Below are positions 34,581-43,774 of a stretch of 64,000 bases of DNA, piece after piece. The stretch is from the NCBI RefSeq assembly GCF_000185145.2, contig NZ_GL833118.1, positions 1 through 64,000 on the forward strand, in the 5' to 3' direction. The translations under genes and the position numbers were made by a program. This DNA is from Hoylesella oralis ATCC 33269 (lineage in GTDB: Bacteria; Bacteroidota; Bacteroidia; Bacteroidales; Bacteroidaceae). Below the pieces are notes generated by a model, which did no database searches, was not told the DNA's origin, and worked only from the letters and a program-made list of their open reading frames with translations. Positions within the stretch are counted from its first letter, which is position 1; each line of letters begins with the position of its first letter.

Positions 34581-37394
34581 ATGAGATTAAAACAATTTTT
34601 TGCAGCGTTGCTGCTGCTTGTTACGGCAAGTGCTCAGGCACAACAAATGCCGCCGATACCGGTGGATAAGGACGTAAGGATAGGGAAACTCGACAACGGA
34701 CTTACCTATTATCTGCGCCACAACGACTATCCGGAGCACGTGGCCAGCTTTTATATCGCCCAGAAAGTGGGATCTATCAACGAAAACGATGACCAACGTG
34801 GGCTTGCACACCTACTTGAACACATGGCATTCAACGGTTCCGAGCACTTCAAAGATAATGCCATGCAGGAGTATCTGCAGAGCATCGGTGTGGAATACGG
34901 CCGAAATCTGAACGCTTTTACGGCTATGGATAAGACCGTTTACTACATTACAGACGTGCCTACCAAGCGTATTTCGGCACTCGACTCGTGTCTCTTGGTG
35001 CTCAAAGACTGGTCTAACGGGCTCACACTCGATGCAAAAGCCATCGACGAGGAGCGCGATATCGTGCACAATGAATACCGCATGCGTATCATAGGTGCAC
35101 AGAAAATCCTCGAAAAAGTATTGCCCCAACTCTATCCGGGCAGTAAATATGGCGAGCGATTTCCTATAGGTTTGATGAGTATCATCGACGGATGTAGCCC
35201 CGAGACCTTGCGTGCATATTACCGAAAGTGGTATCGTCCCGACAATCAAGGCATCATTATCGTGGGCGACATCGACGTTGCACGCACGGAAGATAAGATA
35301 AAAGAGCTGTTCGGAAGTACTAAAGTGCCTGCCGATGCGGCCAAGGTAATACCCGAACCCGTGCCCGATAACGCCGCTGCCATCTATGTAATCGGCAAAG
35401 ACAAGGAGATGCAAGCGGATATATTCCAAGTGTTTATGAAGCACGATGCTACGCCCGATGCCGAGAAGGACAACATGGGGTATTTGATAGAAGACTTTGC
35501 TAAAGATATCATAACGCGCATGTTGAACGCACGTTTGGACGAAAAGGCGCAAAATACAGACTGTTCGTTCCTGCAAGGCAGGGTAGAAGAGGGCGAATAT
35601 CTGTTCTCGCGTACCAAAGATGCACTGTCTGTATTGGTGGTACCCAAGGAAGGTAAGGACATCGAAGGACTGAAAGAAGTGCTTCGGGAACTAAAAAGAG
35701 CGCATGATTTCGGCTTTACTGCGACCGAATTCGAGCGTGCCAAAGCCGATTATATGAGCGGTCTTGAAAAGAAATATAATAATCGTGCCAAGACTCCTTC
35801 CAATGAATATTGCGAAGAATACGTAGACAATTTCATTGAAAACGAACCTATTCCCTCAATCGAAGACCGCTATCAGATACTCAATCAGGTGGTCCCGATG
35901 CTGACGGTAGATGTTCTTAACGGCATGAAATCGCAGCTTTTCTGCGAAAACGATACCAATTTGGTGGTGTTAGCCATGCTTCAGGAGAAAGACGGAAAGC
36001 AATACGTTACCGCCGATCAGCTGAAACAAGCTGTCAACAGCGTGCGAACAGAGCAGCTGACAGCCTATGTCGACAACGTTAAACAGGAGCCCTTGATGAC
36101 ACAGATGCCCAAGAAAGGCAAGATAGTAAAAGAAACAACCGACACGAAACTGGGCTTTAAGAGGCTTACATTGTCGAACGGTGCAACCGTAATGATGAAG
36201 AAAACCGATTACAACGCCGATGAAATACTGATGAATGCCACATCGCAGGGCGGTAGCTCGGTATTCGGAAAGGCCGATATCAACAACCTGCAGGTGGCAG
36301 ATTATCTGCTCGGACAGAGCGGACTGGGCAACTTCAACAATACGGAGTTGCAGAAAGCGCTCGCAGGCAAACAGTGTTCTACCGCTTTCAGTATTAAGAA
36401 TGCCACACATTCGCTTAGCGGAAAGACCACACCCAAAGACCTCGAGACCATGATGCAGCTCGTTTATCTCGATTTCACCGCCGTGAAAAAAGATGAAAAA
36501 GCGGCAAAGAGCACGCTCGATATGTTTGCATTGAGCATGAAAAATGCCGGTCTGAACCCCGATCTTGTATATATGGACTCGGTTAACAGCACCCTCTATC
36601 GGGGCAATAAGCTATTCCGTTTGCCCACCGAGAGCGACATCAAGGCCGTTAACTACGACCGTGTGTTGCAGATAGGTAAACTGCTTTACGGTAACGCAGC
36701 TAACTTTACCTTTACTTTCGTGGGCAATTTCGACGAAGCAAAACTACGCGGTTTCATCGAACAGTATATTGCCTCGCTGCCCTCAAGCAAGAATATGTTG
36801 AAGGCAAAAGAAATGAGAACCTTTGCTAACGGCACTGTTAAGAATGAGTTTACCAAGAAGATGGAGAACCCGCAAGCACAAGCTAACGAGATTTGGCGGT
36901 CGGGTGCGGTGCCTTACACGCTCGATAATGTTGTGAAACTCGACGTTGCAGCACGCCTGCTCGATATGACTTTCAACCGTACCATCCGCGAACAGCTCTC
37001 GGCGGCATATCATGCAGGGGCCGAAAGCGAGTGCGATGACGACGGTTTACAGACTTTCCTCATCATCAAGGGCATAGGTAAATTAAATCCGGACAAGGCA
37101 TCTACGGCCATTCCTTACTTCATGAAAGGCTTGAAAGAGACCGTCTCGCAGCCGAATGCGGACGACCTGAATAAGGTAAAGCAGATACTTTTGAAGCAGG
37201 CAGACGTGGATAACAAGACCAACAGCTATTGGATTTCGGTATTAGGTACGCTGACCAAGCATGGCGTAGACGTGAACAGCGACTACAAGAAAACCATCGA
37301 AGCCGTAACACCTGTAAGCATTAGCGCCTTCTTAAAGGATGTAATTCTTAAGAGTAACAACCGTGTAGAGGTGATCATGATGCCGGCTAAGTAG
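34581..37394 (+). CDS. M16 family zinc metallopeptidase
   Basis: 937 residues, a fused two-half M16 enzyme of the PqqL type. Signal peptide ends near residue 20 (LLLLVTASAQAQ). The inverted zinc motif HLLEH is at 77-81 with the distal Glu in EERDIVHNEYR near residue 155. The second half repeats the fold without the zinc motif (LTLSNGATVMMKKTD near residue 530). It probably degrades peptides in the periplasm. It lies 31 bases after the GntR gene and may belong to the same operon. Confidence 0.92.
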   Translation: MRLKQFFAALLLLVTASAQAQQMPPIPVDKDVRIGKLDNGLTYYLRHNDYPEHVASFYIAQKVGSINENDDQRGLAHLLEHMAFNGSEHFKDNAMQEYLQSIGVEYGRNLNAFTAMDKTVYYITDVPTKRISALDSCLLVLKDWSNGLTLDAKAIDEERDIVHNEYRMRIIGAQKILEKVLPQLYPGSKYGERFPIGLMSIIDGCSPETLRAYYRKWYRPDNQGIIIVGDIDVARTEDKIKELFGSTKVPADAAKVIPEPVPDNAAAIYVIGKDKEMQADIFQVFMKHDATPDAEKDNMGYLIEDFAKDIITRMLNARLDEKAQNTDCSFLQGRVEEGEYLFSRTKDALSVLVVPKEGKDIEGLKEVLRELKRAHDFGFTATEFERAKADYMSGLEKKYNNRAKTPSNEYCEEYVDNFIENEPIPSIEDRYQILNQVVPMLTVDVLNGMKSQLFCENDTNLVVLAMLQEKDGKQYVTADQLKQAVNSVRTEQLTAYVDNVKQEPLMTQMPKKGKIVKETTDTKLGFKRLTLSNGATVMMKKTDYNADEILMNATSQGGSSVFGKADINNLQVADYLLGQSGLGNFNNTELQKALAGKQCSTAFSIKNATHSLSGKTTPKDLETMMQLVYLDFTAVKKDEKAAKSTLDMFALSMKNAGLNPDLVYMDSVNSTLYRGNKLFRLPTESDIKAVNYDRVLQIGKLLYGNAANFTFTFVGNFDEAKLRGFIEQYIASLPSSKNMLKAKEMRTFANGTVKNEFTKKMENPQAQANEIWRSGAVPYTLDNVVKLDVAARLLDMTFNRTIREQLSAAYHAGAESECDDDGLQTFLIIKGIGKLNPDKASTAIPYFMKGLKETVSQPNADDLNKVKQILLKQADVDNKTNSYWISVLGTLTKHGVDVNSDYKKTIEAVTPVSISAFLKDVILKSNNRVEVIMMPAK

Positions 37395-37405
37395 GCTGTC
37401 TTTTT

Positions 37406-37500
37406 ACTCGCCCCCCTCTAACTCCCCCCTATAGGGGGAGTACATGGATTGGAGGAGGTTGCAAGATAGTACTCCTCCCTTTGGAAAGGGGAGGCTGGGA
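37406..37500 (-). repeat. dispersed repeat, copy C (partial, inverted)
   Basis: Starts CCCCCCTCTAACTCCCCCCT and contains the GGATTGGAGGAGGTTGC block and a CCTCCCTTTGGAAAGGGGAGG hairpin remnant. It corresponds to part of copy B in reverse orientation. The gene-free stretch runs 37395-37980. Confidence 0.6.
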
Positions 37501-37516
37501 GGGGATGATATACCGT

Positions 37517-37590
37517 AAATCAACTCGGTTCATCCCCTTTTTGTCTCTCTTTTTTAAGGGGAGAAGTACGATTAGAACCGAAGTTGATTT
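37517..37590. repeat. long imperfect inverted repeat
   Basis: AAATCAACTCGGTTC (37517-37531) pairs with GAACCGAAGTTGATTT (37575-37590) with one bulge. Inside, CCCCTT and AAGGGG can also pair. The whole could fold into one stem of over 20 pairs. It sits between dispersed repeat copies C and D. Confidence 0.6.
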
Positions 37591-37603
37591 CTTTTCGGCG
37601 TAT

Positions 37604-37905
37604 AATCCGTTAGAGATAGATATACCGTTTAAGTGTGTTAGAGTACCCGTCTAAGCACCTTAGATAGGTAATGTAAGAAAGGTATTTATATTAAATTCAT
37701 AATCAATTGGTTGCATGGCCCCCCTCTACCTCCTCCCTGTAGGGGGAGAACATGGATTGGAGGAGGTTGCTATATTTTCCATCTATCCCACTTCCGCAAA
37801 GCACTCCCCTCCTTCGGAGGGGCAGGGGGAGGCCGCAATATCCCTGTTATATCCCACTTCCGCAAGGTACTCCCCTCCTTCGGAGGGGCAGGGGGAGGTT
37901 TAAAA
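37604..37905 (-). repeat. dispersed repeat, copy D (full length, inverted)
   Basis: Reverse-complement version of copy B: CTTAGATAGGTAATGTAAGAA, then AATCAATTGGTTGCATGGCC, the C-run/G-run hairpin, GGATTGGAGGAGGTTGC, and two CTCCTTCGGAGG hairpin blocks each preceded by TCCCACTTCCGCAA. Copies B and D bracket the MATE-distal segment 31.9-37.6 kb in inverted orientation. Confidence 0.85.
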
Positions 37906-37980
37906 AATATTCTTATTTCCATGTAGTTTATCGCAGACAATTGCGTCTAATGTTCAGAATAACGAATAAAATAATACGGG

Positions 37981-38466
37981 ATGGCAATGAATGAAGCGCA
38001 AGACAGATTTACTCTGTTGGTAAAACAGCACAAGAGCACCATCTATACAGTGTGCTATATGTTCTCGAATAATCGTGACGAAGTGAGCGACTTGTTCCAA
38101 GAGGTGCTGGTAAGACTGTGGAAAGGCTTTGCCTCTTTCGGCGGCAGAAGCGATGTACGCACGTGGATTTACCGTGTTAGTTTGAACACATGTATCTCGT
38201 CCGACCGTAAGAAAAGGCGTATGCAGCCGGTTTCTTTGGACATGAATGTAGACCTGTATGCCGATGATGACGCCGATACCCGTCAGATAGACCTGTTGCA
38301 CAAGCGCATCGGAAAGCTGCAACCTTTCGATCGTGCCGTCGTTCTGTTGTGGCTCGAAAACATGAGTTACGAAGAAATAGCCGCTATAGTGGGCATCGGC
38401 GTGAAGAATGTTTCGGTGCGTCTTTACCGTATCAAGGAACAACTAAAACGTATGTCTAACGATTAA
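37981..38466 (+). CDS. ECF-type RNA polymerase sigma factor
   Basis: 161 residues with region 2 (RDEVSDLFQEVLVRLWKGFA, near residues 32-50, the DxxQE-type motif) and region 4 (LQPFDRAVVLLWLENMSYEE, then IAAIVGIGVKNVSVRLYRIK). It would direct transcription of a small regulon in response to an envelope signal. The next gene, 12 bases downstream, is a small membrane protein that could be its partner. No promoter is obvious upstream; the repeat copies end about 75 bases before the start. Confidence 0.9.
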   Translation: MAMNEAQDRFTLLVKQHKSTIYTVCYMFSNNRDEVSDLFQEVLVRLWKGFASFGGRSDVRTWIYRVSLNTCISSDRKKRRMQPVSLDMNVDLYADDDADTRQIDLLHKRIGKLQPFDRAVVLLWLENMSYEEIAAIVGIGVKNVSVRLYRIKEQLKRMSND

Positions 38467-38478
38467 ATACAAGTTGAA

Positions 38479-39048
38479 ATGATGGAAAACGAATTGGAAA
38501 CCATGCGTCGACAAATGACGTTGTTAAAGGAGAAACTCGACAGACAGACGATCGTGACCGATAAAACGTTGCGCGAAACGGTGTGTGGGGTGCTTTCCAA
38601 CGATGCAAGACACTCTGTTGTGTGGACTTTTGTGGCAGTTTTTACTACGCCGTTTGTGGTGCTTATGCTTCGTAGCGCCGGCTTTTCCGCGGGATTGACC
38701 GTTGCTTTTGTAGCGGTGATAGTATTGGGCATCGCCGACGGATATTGTTTTCGGCGGAGTTTGCATGCTGCTCAAGAGGGCACACTTTTAGAGGTTGGCC
38801 GAAGAATGGCTCTCATCCGTAAGCGGAACATGCAACTGCTTCCGTTGCGAATAGTGCTGCGGGTGGGCTGGATTGTATGGCTCTTCACGGAATGTTTGCC
38901 GCGGGTAACCGAGTTCGGGGCATTGGGGACCGGTGTTATCTGCTGTCTGCTGGGCGTCGGCATGGGCGTTTACATGACGTTAAGGTGGCAGCGCGGTTAT
39001 CGCAGACTGCAGCTGCAGATAGACGAGTTTTTGGAAGCAGAGGAGTAA
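38479..39048 (+). CDS. membrane protein paired with the ECF sigma factor
   Basis: 189 residues. The N-terminal 45 residues are a soluble charged helix (ENELETMRRQMTLLKEKLDR), then four hydrophobic segments (SVVWTFVAVFTTPFVVLML, GLTVAFVAVIVLGIADGY, IVLRVGWIVWLFTECL, GVICCLLGVGMGVYMTL). No ZAS zinc anti-sigma motif is seen. Its position directly behind the sigma gene suggests an anti-sigma or modulating role, but I cannot name a family. Confidence 0.65.
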   Translation: MMENELETMRRQMTLLKEKLDRQTIVTDKTLRETVCGVLSNDARHSVVWTFVAVFTTPFVVLMLRSAGFSAGLTVAFVAVIVLGIADGYCFRRSLHAAQEGTLLEVGRRMALIRKRNMQLLPLRIVLRVGWIVWLFTECLPRVTEFGALGTGVICCLLGVGMGVYMTLRWQRGYRRLQLQIDEFLEAEE

Positions 39049-39162
39049 TGCGTACCTGCTTGCGGAGTAAGGCAAGCGGTGTAAAAGCGACGTCAACGCC
39101 TGATGTGGCACAATGATGCAGCATCGGGCGTTGATGTTATCGGCATTTTATCGATATGTTTT

Positions 39163-40593
39163 TTAATATTCTTCTTCATAGTCGTCTATATCGTACTCAA
39201 CGATATTTGCATATCGACTCCATATTTTGTCATTTCTGTAAACTTCTTTACTTCCTTTGGGCACATGGAGCGTACATCCTTTAGCAGTAGAAGTTAGTCT
39301 TATGGTCGGTGGAACAGTCCATCCTACGTAAAGGTCTTTAATTGTAGTATTGTTAAGAGCTAAAGGATCAAGGTTCAGAATGGTGGAAGGTAGGAAAAGA
39401 GACTGTATTGCATCGCTCAAGTAAAAGGCACTTCGTCCTATTGAAGTAAGCTGAGAGTCTTTATGTATGTTTACTTTTGTTAGTAAACAACAATCTTCGA
39501 AAGCCCTGTCACCGATACTTTTTACGGTAGAGGGAATATCTATTTTCCTTAAATGCATACTGGACGAGAATGCATTTTTCTCGATGCTTTCGATATTACA
39601 CGGTAAGATAAGCGTGGTAAGTGTAATTGTCCCCCAGAACATGTATTCGCTGATGATGTTGTCTTTTGTATGAAATTTAAGCTCACCTATCTTATATGGT
39701 CCTCCTCCGTGTACGATATTGCAGTGTTCAAGGTTTAATTTCTCGAGCTGTCCATTAATTCCCATCATTTCTCTTAGCATGGAAATGTCGTCTCCATTGA
39801 TAGGTCCGACGATTGTAAGTGCCTTGGTTGTCAGGAATATAAAACGGTCTTGTTGCAAGAATTCTGCCAATTCGCCTCCGCGATTTGTACGCATCTTTAA
39901 GTGTATTTCCGAGGAGAGATTTTCCTGATAAATATCGATAGTCTTACTTTCCGTAGTGTCTGTATGGATCGTAAGCATGGCCTTTCGCACAAAATTGGTA
40001 TTTATGCTGGCTTTGAAACAGTAAGTCGTAGTGATAAAACCGTCTTTCTCGTCTGTTTTCTGCTCTTTGCCAATATAAGAAAGCCATTCGTCTGTAGAGG
40101 GTCCGAACGTTAACTGATGCTTGGGTTTAGTGTCTGAAACTACTTTGACATATACTTTTCCGCCCTTTCCATCTATTATTACTTTCTGTTTTTCTATCTT
40201 TATACCTTTAAAAGGTTGTTGGCGAATAACGATTACCTTCTCTTTATTTCCGGCTCTAATATACAATTCTGCAGTTCTACTTCTGTATACCGGATTGTTT
40301 TCAAAGTCTAAATGAACCTGTAACTCCTTGTCCCTTGGATATGAATTCATATGACACCAATCGTGTCCATCTCTCAGTTGGGCAGTCAAATCGTTCTCTT
40401 TATAATAGAAAGACATATCTATATGTCCCTCGTTCGCACCGACTGTCAGCCCGTTTTCGATAGCCTGTTGTGCAGTTTCTGTATATCCGACAATATCAGG
40501 TTCATTCGGTTGCTCGATATGATCGCAGCCGGAAGCAAGAAAGAGAGTTGCTGTAAGCAAGGAGAGAATACTTTTTTGTGTTGTGAGTTTCAT
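39163..40593 (-). CDS. BACON/leucine-rich-repeat surface lipoprotein
   Basis: 476 residues. Lipobox ends at Cys23 (LFLASGC). Two Ig-like BACON-type segments (about 60-145, ending KVIVIRQQPF, and 150-230, ending ESKTIDIYQENL) are followed by BspA-type leucine-rich repeats (ISEYMFWGTITLTTLILPCN, IEKNAFSSSMHLRKIDIPST, IGDRAFEDCCLLTKVNI). The layout is that of Bacteroidales surface proteins that bind host or glycan ligands. It starts 19 bases before the end boundary of the DKNYY gene on the same strand, so they form a pair. Confidence 0.87.
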   Translation of the reverse strand: MKLTTQKSILSLLTATLFLASGCDHIEQPNEPDIVGYTETAQQAIENGLTVGANEGHIDMSFYYKENDLTAQLRDGHDWCHMNSYPRDKELQVHLDFENNPVYRSRTAELYIRAGNKEKVIVIRQQPFKGIKIEKQKVIIDGKGGKVYVKVVSDTKPKHQLTFGPSTDEWLSYIGKEQKTDEKDGFITTTYCFKASINTNFVRKAMLTIHTDTTESKTIDIYQENLSSEIHLKMRTNRGGELAEFLQQDRFIFLTTKALTIVGPINGDDISMLREMMGINGQLEKLNLEHCNIVHGGGPYKIGELKFHTKDNIISEYMFWGTITLTTLILPCNIESIEKNAFSSSMHLRKIDIPSTVKSIGDRAFEDCCLLTKVNIHKDSQLTSIGRSAFYLSDAIQSLFLPSTILNLDPLALNNTTIKDLYVGWTVPPTIRLTSTAKGCTLHVPKGSKEVYRNDKIWSRYANIVEYDIDDYEEEY

Positions 40594-40611
40594 TGTTTTA
40601 GTTTTTTATTA

Positions 40612-41259
40612 TTACTCTACACGTTTTCCATATGCATAAGTATGGAAGGTATCTTCGGCATAACCGTTGCCCAAGAGCTTAAAACTATCGGGGTTGGCAC
40701 CGTCTATTCGCTTGCCAAGATAGTACACATGGAAAGTGTCTTTGGCGTATCCATCGCCTATATTTTGAAAAGAATCTGAGTTAGAAACGTTGATTTGCTC
40801 GCCCATGAAGTAGGCATGAAAGGTATCGCGGGCATATCCGTCGCCCAAATCCTTAAAGTTTTCGGCCCATGCGCCCTTCACCTTTTTGCCTCGGAAAATC
40901 ACGGTGTTGCTCGTAATAATGTAGTTTATCGGGCCGTAGTATTCGTCGTAAGGCGGATAATCGTCGGGATAAGGCTGATAGGCAGGCATCTTGAGCCGGA
41001 AAGACGCCGGATCTACGTATGCCAGAACCTGCCCGTTGAGGTAAACATTGAACCGGTCTTTGGCATAACCGTAACCTAATACCATGAATGTACGGGCATC
41101 TGCACCGCGCAAGGGGTATTCGTGATAATAGGCAATACCGCCTCTTACCGAGTAATCGGAGATATAATTCTGGGCGTAGGCGCCCATAGCGATGCCGAGA
41201 AAAAGAGCGACTGTTGCCGTTAACCGACGGGAGTAACGGCAGAAAGTATTTGTTTTCAT
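40612..41259 (-). CDS. secreted DKNYY-repeat protein
   Basis: 215 residues with a signal peptide ending AMGAYAQ. Five repeats of about 25-30 residues of the form F-x-x-L-G-D/N-GYA-x-DTFHxYYxGK (for example FKDLGDGYARDTFHAYFMG and FKLLGNGYAEDTFHTYAYG), the DKNYY pattern in which the first two positions vary. The second repeat carries a Tyr/Pro-rich insertion (AYQPYPDDYPPYDEYYG). Function unknown; likely extracellular or periplasmic. Precedes the BACON/LRR gene in a leftward pair. Confidence 0.82.
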   Translation of the reverse strand: MKTNTFCRYSRRLTATVALFLGIAMGAYAQNYISDYSVRGGIAYYHEYPLRGADARTFMVLGYGYAKDRFNVYLNGQVLAYVDPASFRLKMPAYQPYPDDYPPYDEYYGPINYIITSNTVIFRGKKVKGAWAENFKDLGDGYARDTFHAYFMGEQINVSNSDSFQNIGDGYAKDTFHVYYLGKRIDGANPDSFKLLGNGYAEDTFHTYAYGKRVE

Positions 41260-41377
41260 GTTCTTTAAATGTTTGTTTTACTGTTTTACGGATGATGCAA
41301 GTCGGGCCCGACCGTAACGTCTTGTATGGCTTCATACCCGATATGCCGGCTTTATTTTGAGCTTGTTTGGAAGCAAT

Positions 41378-41414
41378 AACGACCGATGTCATAGGATATA
41401 TGGCATCGGTCGTT
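41378..41414. terminator. strong hairpin downstream of recA
   Basis: Perfect 11-bp stem AACGACCGATG (41378-41388) / CATCGGTCGTT (41404-41414). It lies 8 bases beyond the recA stop on the leftward path. No T-run follows on the minus strand, so it may act as an mRNA 3' stabiliser or rho-type end. Confidence 0.6.
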
Positions 41415-41422
41415 CGTACACA

Positions 41423-42454
41423 TCAGGCTTTATCGGCAATTGCCTGCTTGATCTGGCTTTCCAATTCTTCGCAAAGTTCGGGATTATCCTTGAGCAATGT
41501 CTTCGTTGCATCGCGACCTTGCGCCAGTTTAGAGCCGTTGTACGAGAACCAACTGCCACTCTTTTGAATGATATTGAACTCGACTCCGAGGTCTAAAAGT
41601 TCTCCCACCTTGCTTATTCCCTCACCGAAAGGAATTTCAAACTCGGCCTTTCGGAACGGCGGAGCTACCTTATTCTTCACTACTTTTACGCGAACTTGGT
41701 TGCCAACGATTTGGTCTCCGTCTTTTATAGATGTGATCTTGCGGATATCCAAGCGCACTGAAGCATAGAATTTCAGTGCGTTTCCGCCCGTTGTTGTTTC
41801 CGGATTGCCGAACATAACGCCTATCTTTTCGCGCAATTGGTTAATGAATATGCACGTAGTATTGGTCTTGCTGATGGTGCCGGTGAGCTTCCTAAGCGCC
41901 TGACTCATCAGGCGTGCTTGCAATCCAACGGCACTGTCGCCCATGTCTCCCTCTATTTCTTTCTTGGGAGTGAGTGCGGCTACCGAGTCTATAACCAATA
42001 TGTCTATGGCCGAAGAGCGTATCAATTGGTCGGCTATTTCGAGTGCCTGTTCGCCGTTGTCGGGCTGCGAAATCCAAAGATTGTCTACATCTACGCCGAG
42101 TTTTGCCGCATAGAAACGGTCGAAGGCATGCTCCGCATCGATGAAAGCCGCAATGCCTCCCGCCTTTTGAGCCTCTGCAATGGCGTGCAGAGCGAGCGTT
42201 GTTTTACCGGAAGACTCAGGACCATAGATCTCTATGATGCGCCCCCGCGGGTAACCGCCCACGCCAAGAGCGGCGTCGAGCCCTATGCTTCCCGTAGGAA
42301 TAACCTCCACATTCTCTATCTGTTCGTCGCCCATACGCATGATAGAACCCTTTCCAAAGTCCTTTTCAATCTTCGACATTGCTGCCTGAAGTGCTTTCAG
42401 TTTGCCATCCTGCGTGCTGTTGGCAGCGTTATCTTCTAATTCTTTTTTTGCCAT
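41423..42454 (-). CDS. recA: recombinase A
   Basis: 343 residues. Walker [15 protein letters not shown] near residue 75, [15 protein letters not shown] near residue 225, the L1/L2 loop segment [20 protein letters not shown] and GNALKFYAS are all present, as are the N-terminal polymerisation segment and an acidic-polar C-terminus. It forms filaments on single-stranded DNA for homologous recombination and SOS induction. The saccharopine dehydrogenase-like gene lies 72 bases upstream on the same strand. Confidence 0.98.
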   Translation of the reverse strand: MAKKELEDNAANSTQDGKLKALQAAMSKIEKDFGKGSIMRMGDEQIENVEVIPTGSIGLDAALGVGGYPRGRIIEIYGPESSGKTTLALHAIAEAQKAGGIAAFIDAEHAFDRFYAAKLGVDVDNLWISQPDNGEQALEIADQLIRSSAIDILVIDSVAALTPKKEIEGDMGDSAVGLQARLMSQALRKLTGTISKTNTTCIFINQLREKIGVMFGNPETTTGGNALKFYASVRLDIRKITSIKDGDQIVGNQVRVKVVKNKVAPPFRKAEFEIPFGEGISKVGELLDLGVEFNIIQKSGSWFSYNGSKLAQGRDATKTLLKDNPELCEELESQIKQAIADKA

Positions 42455-42526
42455 ATCGTGAATAATTTAATAGCGTTGTGTATGTTTATTGTGATTGTTT
42501 TGCCGTTTAGGTGCCGCTGTTTGTGC

Positions 42527-43720
42527 TTACAATTCGAGGTCTCCGTTGAATATTTCGTGCCAAGGCAACCCTTGTTTGTTGAGTTGTTCCATAAACGGAT
42601 CGGGATCGAAATCCTCTACGTTCCATACGCCCGGCCTCTTCCATAGCCCTTTAAAGAACATCATTGCGCCGATCATGGCCGGTACGCCCGTGGTGTAGCT
42701 TACACCTTGCATGCCTGTTTCTTTGTATGCGTCTTGATGTTTGCAGTTGTTGTAAACGTAATAAGTCTGTTCTTTGCCGTCTTTCATACCGCGTATGCGG
42801 CATCCGATGCTGGTCTCGCCTTCGTAGTTGGCGCCCAAATCCTGCGGATTCGGCAATACAGCCTTGAGAAACTGTAGGGGTACGATCTCCATGCCGTTGT
42901 AGTTGATGGGTTTGATGCTTGCCATACCGATGCCCTGAATAACACGCAAGTAGGTTAGATACTCCTGTCCGAAGGTCATCCAGAACCGTGCTTGCCTGAT
43001 AGAGGGGTAGTTTTTTACGAGACTTTCGAGCTCCTCGTGGTGCATGAGGTAGCTTTCACGCGGGCCGATGTTGGGGTATGTCAGCGGTTTGTGTATTTCC
43101 AACGGCTCGGTTTCTATCCATTTGCCGTCCTTATAGTAAAGACCTTTCTGTGTTATTTCGCGAATATTGATCTCCGGATTGAAGTTTGTAGCGAACGATT
43201 TGTGGTGGTTACCGGCATTACAGTCTACAATATCGAGGTATTGAATTTCATCGAAGTGGTGCTTGGCGGCATATGCAGTGTAGACACCACTAACTCCCGG
43301 ATCGAACCCACAGCCAAGTATGGCGGTCAGACCGGCCTTTTCGAAGCGATCTTTATAAGCCCATTGCCATGAATATTCGAAGTGTGCCTCGTCTTTAGGC
43401 TCGTAGTTGGCCGTGTCGAGATAGTTTACGCCGCAGGCAAGGCAGGCGTCCATAATTGTCAGGTCTTGATAAGGCAGCGCCAAGTTGATAACCATTTCGG
43501 GTTTATAGTCGTTGAACAGTGCTTTCAGTTGCTCCACATCGTCGGCGTCTACCTGTGCTGTTTTGATGTTAGGATTGCCTATTGCCTTGACAATAGCATC
43601 GCACTTCTCTTTACGACGAGAGGCAATCATGAACTCAGAAAATACATCTGCATTCTGTGCAATCTTGAATGCAGCCACCGTGGCGACGCCTCCGGCGCCG
43701 ATCATCAATACTCTTCCCAT
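42527..43720 (-). CDS. saccharopine dehydrogenase-family / carboxynorspermidine synthase-like enzyme
   Basis: 397 residues from MGRVLMIGAGGVA; a 17-codon upstream extension is unlikely. The N-terminal Rossmann motif is GAGGVATVAA. Further blocks are NLALPYQDLTIMDACLACG, ILGCGFDPGVSGVYTAYA near residue 130, and GVSYTTGVPAMIGAMMFF near the C-terminus. The family includes carboxynorspermidine synthase, which condenses diaminopropane or putrescine with aspartate semialdehyde. That reaction is a family-level inference here. It follows the 200-residue gene at 43775 on the same strand. Confidence 0.85.
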   Translation of the reverse strand: MGRVLMIGAGGVATVAAFKIAQNADVFSEFMIASRRKEKCDAIVKAIGNPNIKTAQVDADDVEQLKALFNDYKPEMVINLALPYQDLTIMDACLACGVNYLDTANYEPKDEAHFEYSWQWAYKDRFEKAGLTAILGCGFDPGVSGVYTAYAAKHHFDEIQYLDIVDCNAGNHHKSFATNFNPEINIREITQKGLYYKDGKWIETEPLEIHKPLTYPNIGPRESYLMHHEELESLVKNYPSIRQARFWMTFGQEYLTYLRVIQGIGMASIKPINYNGMEIVPLQFLKAVLPNPQDLGANYEGETSIGCRIRGMKDGKEQTYYVYNNCKHQDAYKETGMQGVSYTTGVPAMIGAMMFFKGLWKRPGVWNVEDFDPDPFMEQLNKQGLPWHEIFNGDLEL

Positions 43721-43774
43721 ACGAATGTTTATTGTTTTGTTGTTATATATGCTGTTTACACGGGCTGGCAAGGG

